Assembly (NCBI GenBank): GCA_005884605.1
Contig: VBBE01000182.1
Coordinates: forward strand, 1-7,308
Reading direction: 5' to 3'
From: Candidatus Bathyarchaeota archaeon
Lineage (GTDB): Archaea > Thermoproteota > Bathyarchaeia > 40CM-2-53-6
Length of the DNA stretch: 7,308 nucleotides
The notes below the pieces were generated by a model. That model was not told the origin of the DNA and searched no databases. It saw nothing but the letters and a program-made list of their open reading frames with translations. The position numbers were made by a program, and so were the translations under genes. Shown piece after piece: positions 5,374 through 7,308 of the stretch; the first letter of the stretch is position 1, and each line of letters opens with the position of its first letter.

Positions 5374-5805
5374 ATGGTCCCAGTCTTGCAGCACACTCGG
5401 CAGACCCGGATAACCGCGAACCTCGTAGGAATGATGATATTCGTTCAAGTTATTCTTGGAGGCAGTTCTTTCGTCCTAGGCTGGGATGTTATCTATCACC
5501 TTGTCTGGGGAACCCTAACCTTCATCGTGCTCATAGCCGCGACCGTGCTGGCACGGAGAGATTTCGGTGTCGATTCCACCCTGTTCAAAGTTGGCCTCGC
5601 CGCCATCGTCGACTTTGTCATTCAAGGAATACTGGGATTGTTCTCTTTCGGATCAGGCGTCGCAATTGTTGTCCATCTTACCAACGCTTTCCTGCTCGCC
5701 GTCATCGTGACCTATCTGATCAGTTTCGCAGACAGCGCCGACAAGGCCTCCACTACCATAGCCATGCAAACTAAGACCGCGCCCTCAGGGAAAATGCCCG
5801 CTTAG
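5374..5805 (+). CDS. Four-helix membrane protein made of two repeats, each with one His
   Basis: A 143-residue protein with helices at about 13-35, 39-61, 70-91 and 96-118 and a polar C-terminal tail. Residues 24-43 and 83-102 align without gaps: both carry Q at position 2, LG at 5-6, SF at 9-10, G at 13 and HL at 19-20. The protein is thus a duplicated two-helix unit with H42 and H101 at equivalent places. Such pairs of membrane histidines often ligate heme, and the shape recalls half-size CtaA/COX15-like heme A synthases or DUF6220-like proteins. Both comparisons are tentative, since no diagnostic catalytic signature is visible. The gene begins 31 nt after the HxlR-type regulator on the same strand, probably in one transcript. 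The first ATG is taken as the start. No good ribosome-binding site precedes it, and the methionines at residues 20-21 would cut into helix 1. Confidence 0.83.
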   Translation: MVPVLQHTRQTRITANLVGMMIFVQVILGGSSFVLGWDVIYHLVWGTLTFIVLIAATVLARRDFGVDSTLFKVGLAAIVDFVIQGILGLFSFGSGVAIVVHLTNAFLLAVIVTYLISFADSADKASTTIAMQTKTAPSGKMPA

Positions 5806-5854
5806 GCCATACGGACCAGGAGCAAGGCAAGCCTCACACTATTGTAAGTTCTCG

Positions 5855-5862
5855 ATTTTTAT
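5855..5862 (+). promoter_or_regulatory. TATA-like box for the 46-residue ORF / coiled-coil unit
   Basis: ATTTTTAT, centred about 32 nt upstream of the ATG at 5891. Initiation would be expected near 5884-5886, a few bases before the ATG. The T-run could also help end transcription from the gene upstream, whose stop lies about 50 bp earlier. Confidence 0.42.
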
Positions 5863-5890
5863 CAAGGGAACCGAGCGGGAGAGAAGGATC

Positions 5891-6031
5891 ATGCTCGACC
5901 GCGACGAAGAACTCAAACTACTCGCATTCCTCGCAAGCCTGCCGGGCTCGGGAATAGTCGTCTCGGTGAGCAACTTCCAGATCGGCTCCGCCTCCTCAAC
6001 CACAGTCAGAGCGTACTTCACTGAACCATGA
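5891..6031 (+). CDS. Small protein, 46 residues, overlapping the coiled-coil gene by ATGA
   Basis: This short gene starts at an ATG right after the purine-rich GAGAAGGAT (5881-5889). Its TGA (6029-6031) overlaps the ATG of the next gene (6028-6030), the classic arrangement for translational coupling. The product has an acidic helical start (LDRDEELKLLAFLASL) and a beta-prone second half (GIVVSVSNFQIG, then TTVRAYF). There is no signal peptide or membrane helix, and I recognise no family. A TATA-like box at the expected distance supports it as the first gene of the unit. The opposite-strand frame across this region is a shadow. Because of its size it could instead act mainly as a leader ORF that controls translation of the coiled-coil gene. 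Confidence 0.6.
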   Translation: MLDRDEELKLLAFLASLPGSGIVVSVSNFQIGSASSTTVRAYFTEP

Positions 6032-7305
6032 GAGAGGGCAAGACGGCCGCAGATGTCGAGAAGGCTCTCCAACACTGGACGAGCTCGGTGATCGACCCTC
6101 AGCTGAAGCCTGTGCAAGCTAAAACAAGACAATTAGCCGAGGCTGCGCTTTCCCTAGCTTCATCTCTGGAAAGTCGCTGCCGAGAATTCATTCGAAACAC
6201 CAAATATGACATGTCTGGCTTAGGCGACTCCCGAAGGCTCCGAGCAGCCATGGCACTAAACCGCGTCTCCGGAGAGATCGTCACCGCATCCGGTGAATTT
6301 CTGAAATCAAAACCAAACGAGTCGACATCGAAGCTGGAGACGAGCATTACGAGACTGTTGCGGGCCGCTGGTTCAAGCTACAACGAATCGGTAAAAGCGA
6401 TGGCTTCACACTACGCTTCAGAGAGAGGATGGCTCAGAGCAGAGATAGAAGGACTTCAACGCATCAATCACCAGACGTCCCAGTTCCAGACAAGAACCCG
6501 AGACATCACGTCGACCCGTGACCAAATACAAGAACGCTCCCAGACCCTTGTTGAGAATCTCACGACTCTGCAGAATCTTGAGAATTCCCGCCTCCAGCTG
6601 GGAAAAGAGATTCACCAGCTTGCATACAACGAGGGCTCACTTCTAGAAGCTATCGAACGGATTGAATCTGATTCTGAGATCCGAACTCTCAGTGCCAAAG
6701 AGGCGGAACTTAAAGCGTTGAGGAAGCGGCTCTTGAACGAAGAAATGTCCAGACTCGGCGGAGTATTCACGAAAGTTCTGTCGTTGCATCATAGGGGAGA
6801 AGTGCATACCCACCCACAGGCAATAGAAGTATTGAGGCGATATGTGAAAACCCCGCTGACGACTCTGGCCAAGGAATCCGACGGCTACCCGGAACTAACC
6901 GATTTGCTCGAGGGACTATCCGAATCCATTGAATCAAACAAGCTACCTCTCGGCGAGAAAAAAGAGAGAAAGACACTCGAAAGGGCAAAACGTATCATAA
7001 ACGGTTCACTCAAACCAATTCAGAAGGAGGCTAGAGAGGCCTTTGTTGCGAGGAGTCAGATTCTACGCTCCTCAAACGTGAGGAAGCTTAGATCTCAACG
7101 ATCCGACTTACGAGCAGAATACATTAGATCCCGAGCTTCGAAGCAATCGTTGGAATCGAGGATGAAGAGCATCGCCGAGGAAGCTTCATTGCTGAAAGCC
7201 CAAGCGAAAATCCATCTCGGCACAATAGATGAGCTCGCCACCAAGAACTTCAACAAAGGCGTCCCGCGGGAACTGCGTGAAGAGGTCCTATCCCTAACCC
7301 ACTAG
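6028..7305 (+). CDS. Long coiled-coil protein of unknown function, 425 residues
   Basis: A soluble, highly helical, charged protein. Residues about 1-125 look like a helical bundle. Residues about 133-243 form a coiled coil rich in Gln, Glu, Arg and Leu (for example LENSRLQLGKEIHQL). A compact non-coil region follows at about 244-310 (VFTKVLSLHHRGEVHTHPQAI, then YPELTDLLEGLSESIESNKLPL), and a second, very basic coil spans about 311-397. There is no Walker A or other ATPase motif, so it is not a complete SMC or Rad50 protein, although the coil-hinge-coil outline is similar. The plan, with a middle segment of the form RRYVKTPL...YPELTDLL, resembles uncharacterised coiled-coil proteins common in archaea; this is from memory and tentative. 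A role in scaffolding, chromosome or cell-division work would be a guess. The start is fixed by the ATGA overlap with the 46-residue ORF. The gene ends 3 bp before the window does. Confidence 0.85.
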   Translation: MREGKTAADVEKALQHWTSSVIDPQLKPVQAKTRQLAEAALSLASSLESRCREFIRNTKYDMSGLGDSRRLRAAMALNRVSGEIVTASGEFLKSKPNESTSKLETSITRLLRAAGSSYNESVKAMASHYASERGWLRAEIEGLQRINHQTSQFQTRTRDITSTRDQIQERSQTLVENLTTLQNLENSRLQLGKEIHQLAYNEGSLLEAIERIESDSEIRTLSAKEAELKALRKRLLNEEMSRLGGVFTKVLSLHHRGEVHTHPQAIEVLRRYVKTPLTTLAKESDGYPELTDLLEGLSESIESNKLPLGEKKERKTLERAKRIINGSLKPIQKEAREAFVARSQILRSSNVRKLRSQRSDLRAEYIRSRASKQSLESRMKSIAEEASLLKAQAKIHLGTIDELATKNFNKGVPRELREEVLSLTH

Positions 7306-7308
7306 ACT

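Noticed and set aside
5839..6347. Minus-strand frames opposite the 46-residue ORF and the start of the coiled-coil gene
   Set aside because: The plus strand has an ATGA-coupled gene pair with promoter and ribosome-binding signals. The minus frames have none.
6028..7305. Coiled-coil protein as an SMC/Rad50-type ATPase
   Set aside because: No Walker A, Walker B or signature motif is present at either end, so only the coil outline is similar.

Overview
The window looks archaeal, most likely from the Thermoproteota side (Nitrososphaeria, Bathyarchaeia or relatives), at roughly 50% GC. This lineage call is inference. It rests on TATA-like boxes placed about 28-36 nt upstream of several start codons with almost no leader, TTG and GTG starts, an MtrA-like/DUF4346 protein, an extracytoplasmic solute-binding protein with a C-terminal membrane anchor, and an archaeal-type coiled-coil protein. 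There are no rRNA or tRNA genes, CRISPR arrays or insertion sequences.

The left part (1-4310) reads on the minus strand. In transcription order it holds a possible 93-residue ORF, a three-part protein (MtrA-like, then DUF4346, then a probable OB-fold), a 59-residue CDGSH iron-sulfur protein, a 672-residue family-5 solute-binding protein, and the N-terminal part of a multi-pass membrane protein that runs off the left edge. Short gaps (15 and 19 nt) suggest the first three form one transcription unit. The solute-binding protein follows after 144 nt with no visible promoter. The edge gene has its own TATA-like box.

The middle (4398-5805) is a divergent pair: a small two-helix membrane protein on the minus strand, and on the plus strand an HxlR-type winged-helix regulator followed by a four-helix membrane protein. 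The regulator's start codon lies inside an inverted repeat, which suggests autoregulation. The right part (5891-7305) is a two-gene plus-strand unit in which a 46-residue ORF overlaps, by ATGA, a 425-residue coiled-coil protein.

The main points of interest are as follows. The solute-binding protein is circularly permuted: the usual C-terminal segment comes directly after the signal peptide, and the usual N-terminal part follows it. The MtrA-like protein has Phe at residue 84, where methanogen MtrA carries its cobalt-coordinating His84, and it is followed by a CDGSH Fe-S protein. The four-helix membrane protein is an internal duplication with one His per repeat. No transporter permease or ATPase genes, and no other methyltransferase subunits, are present to confirm pathways.
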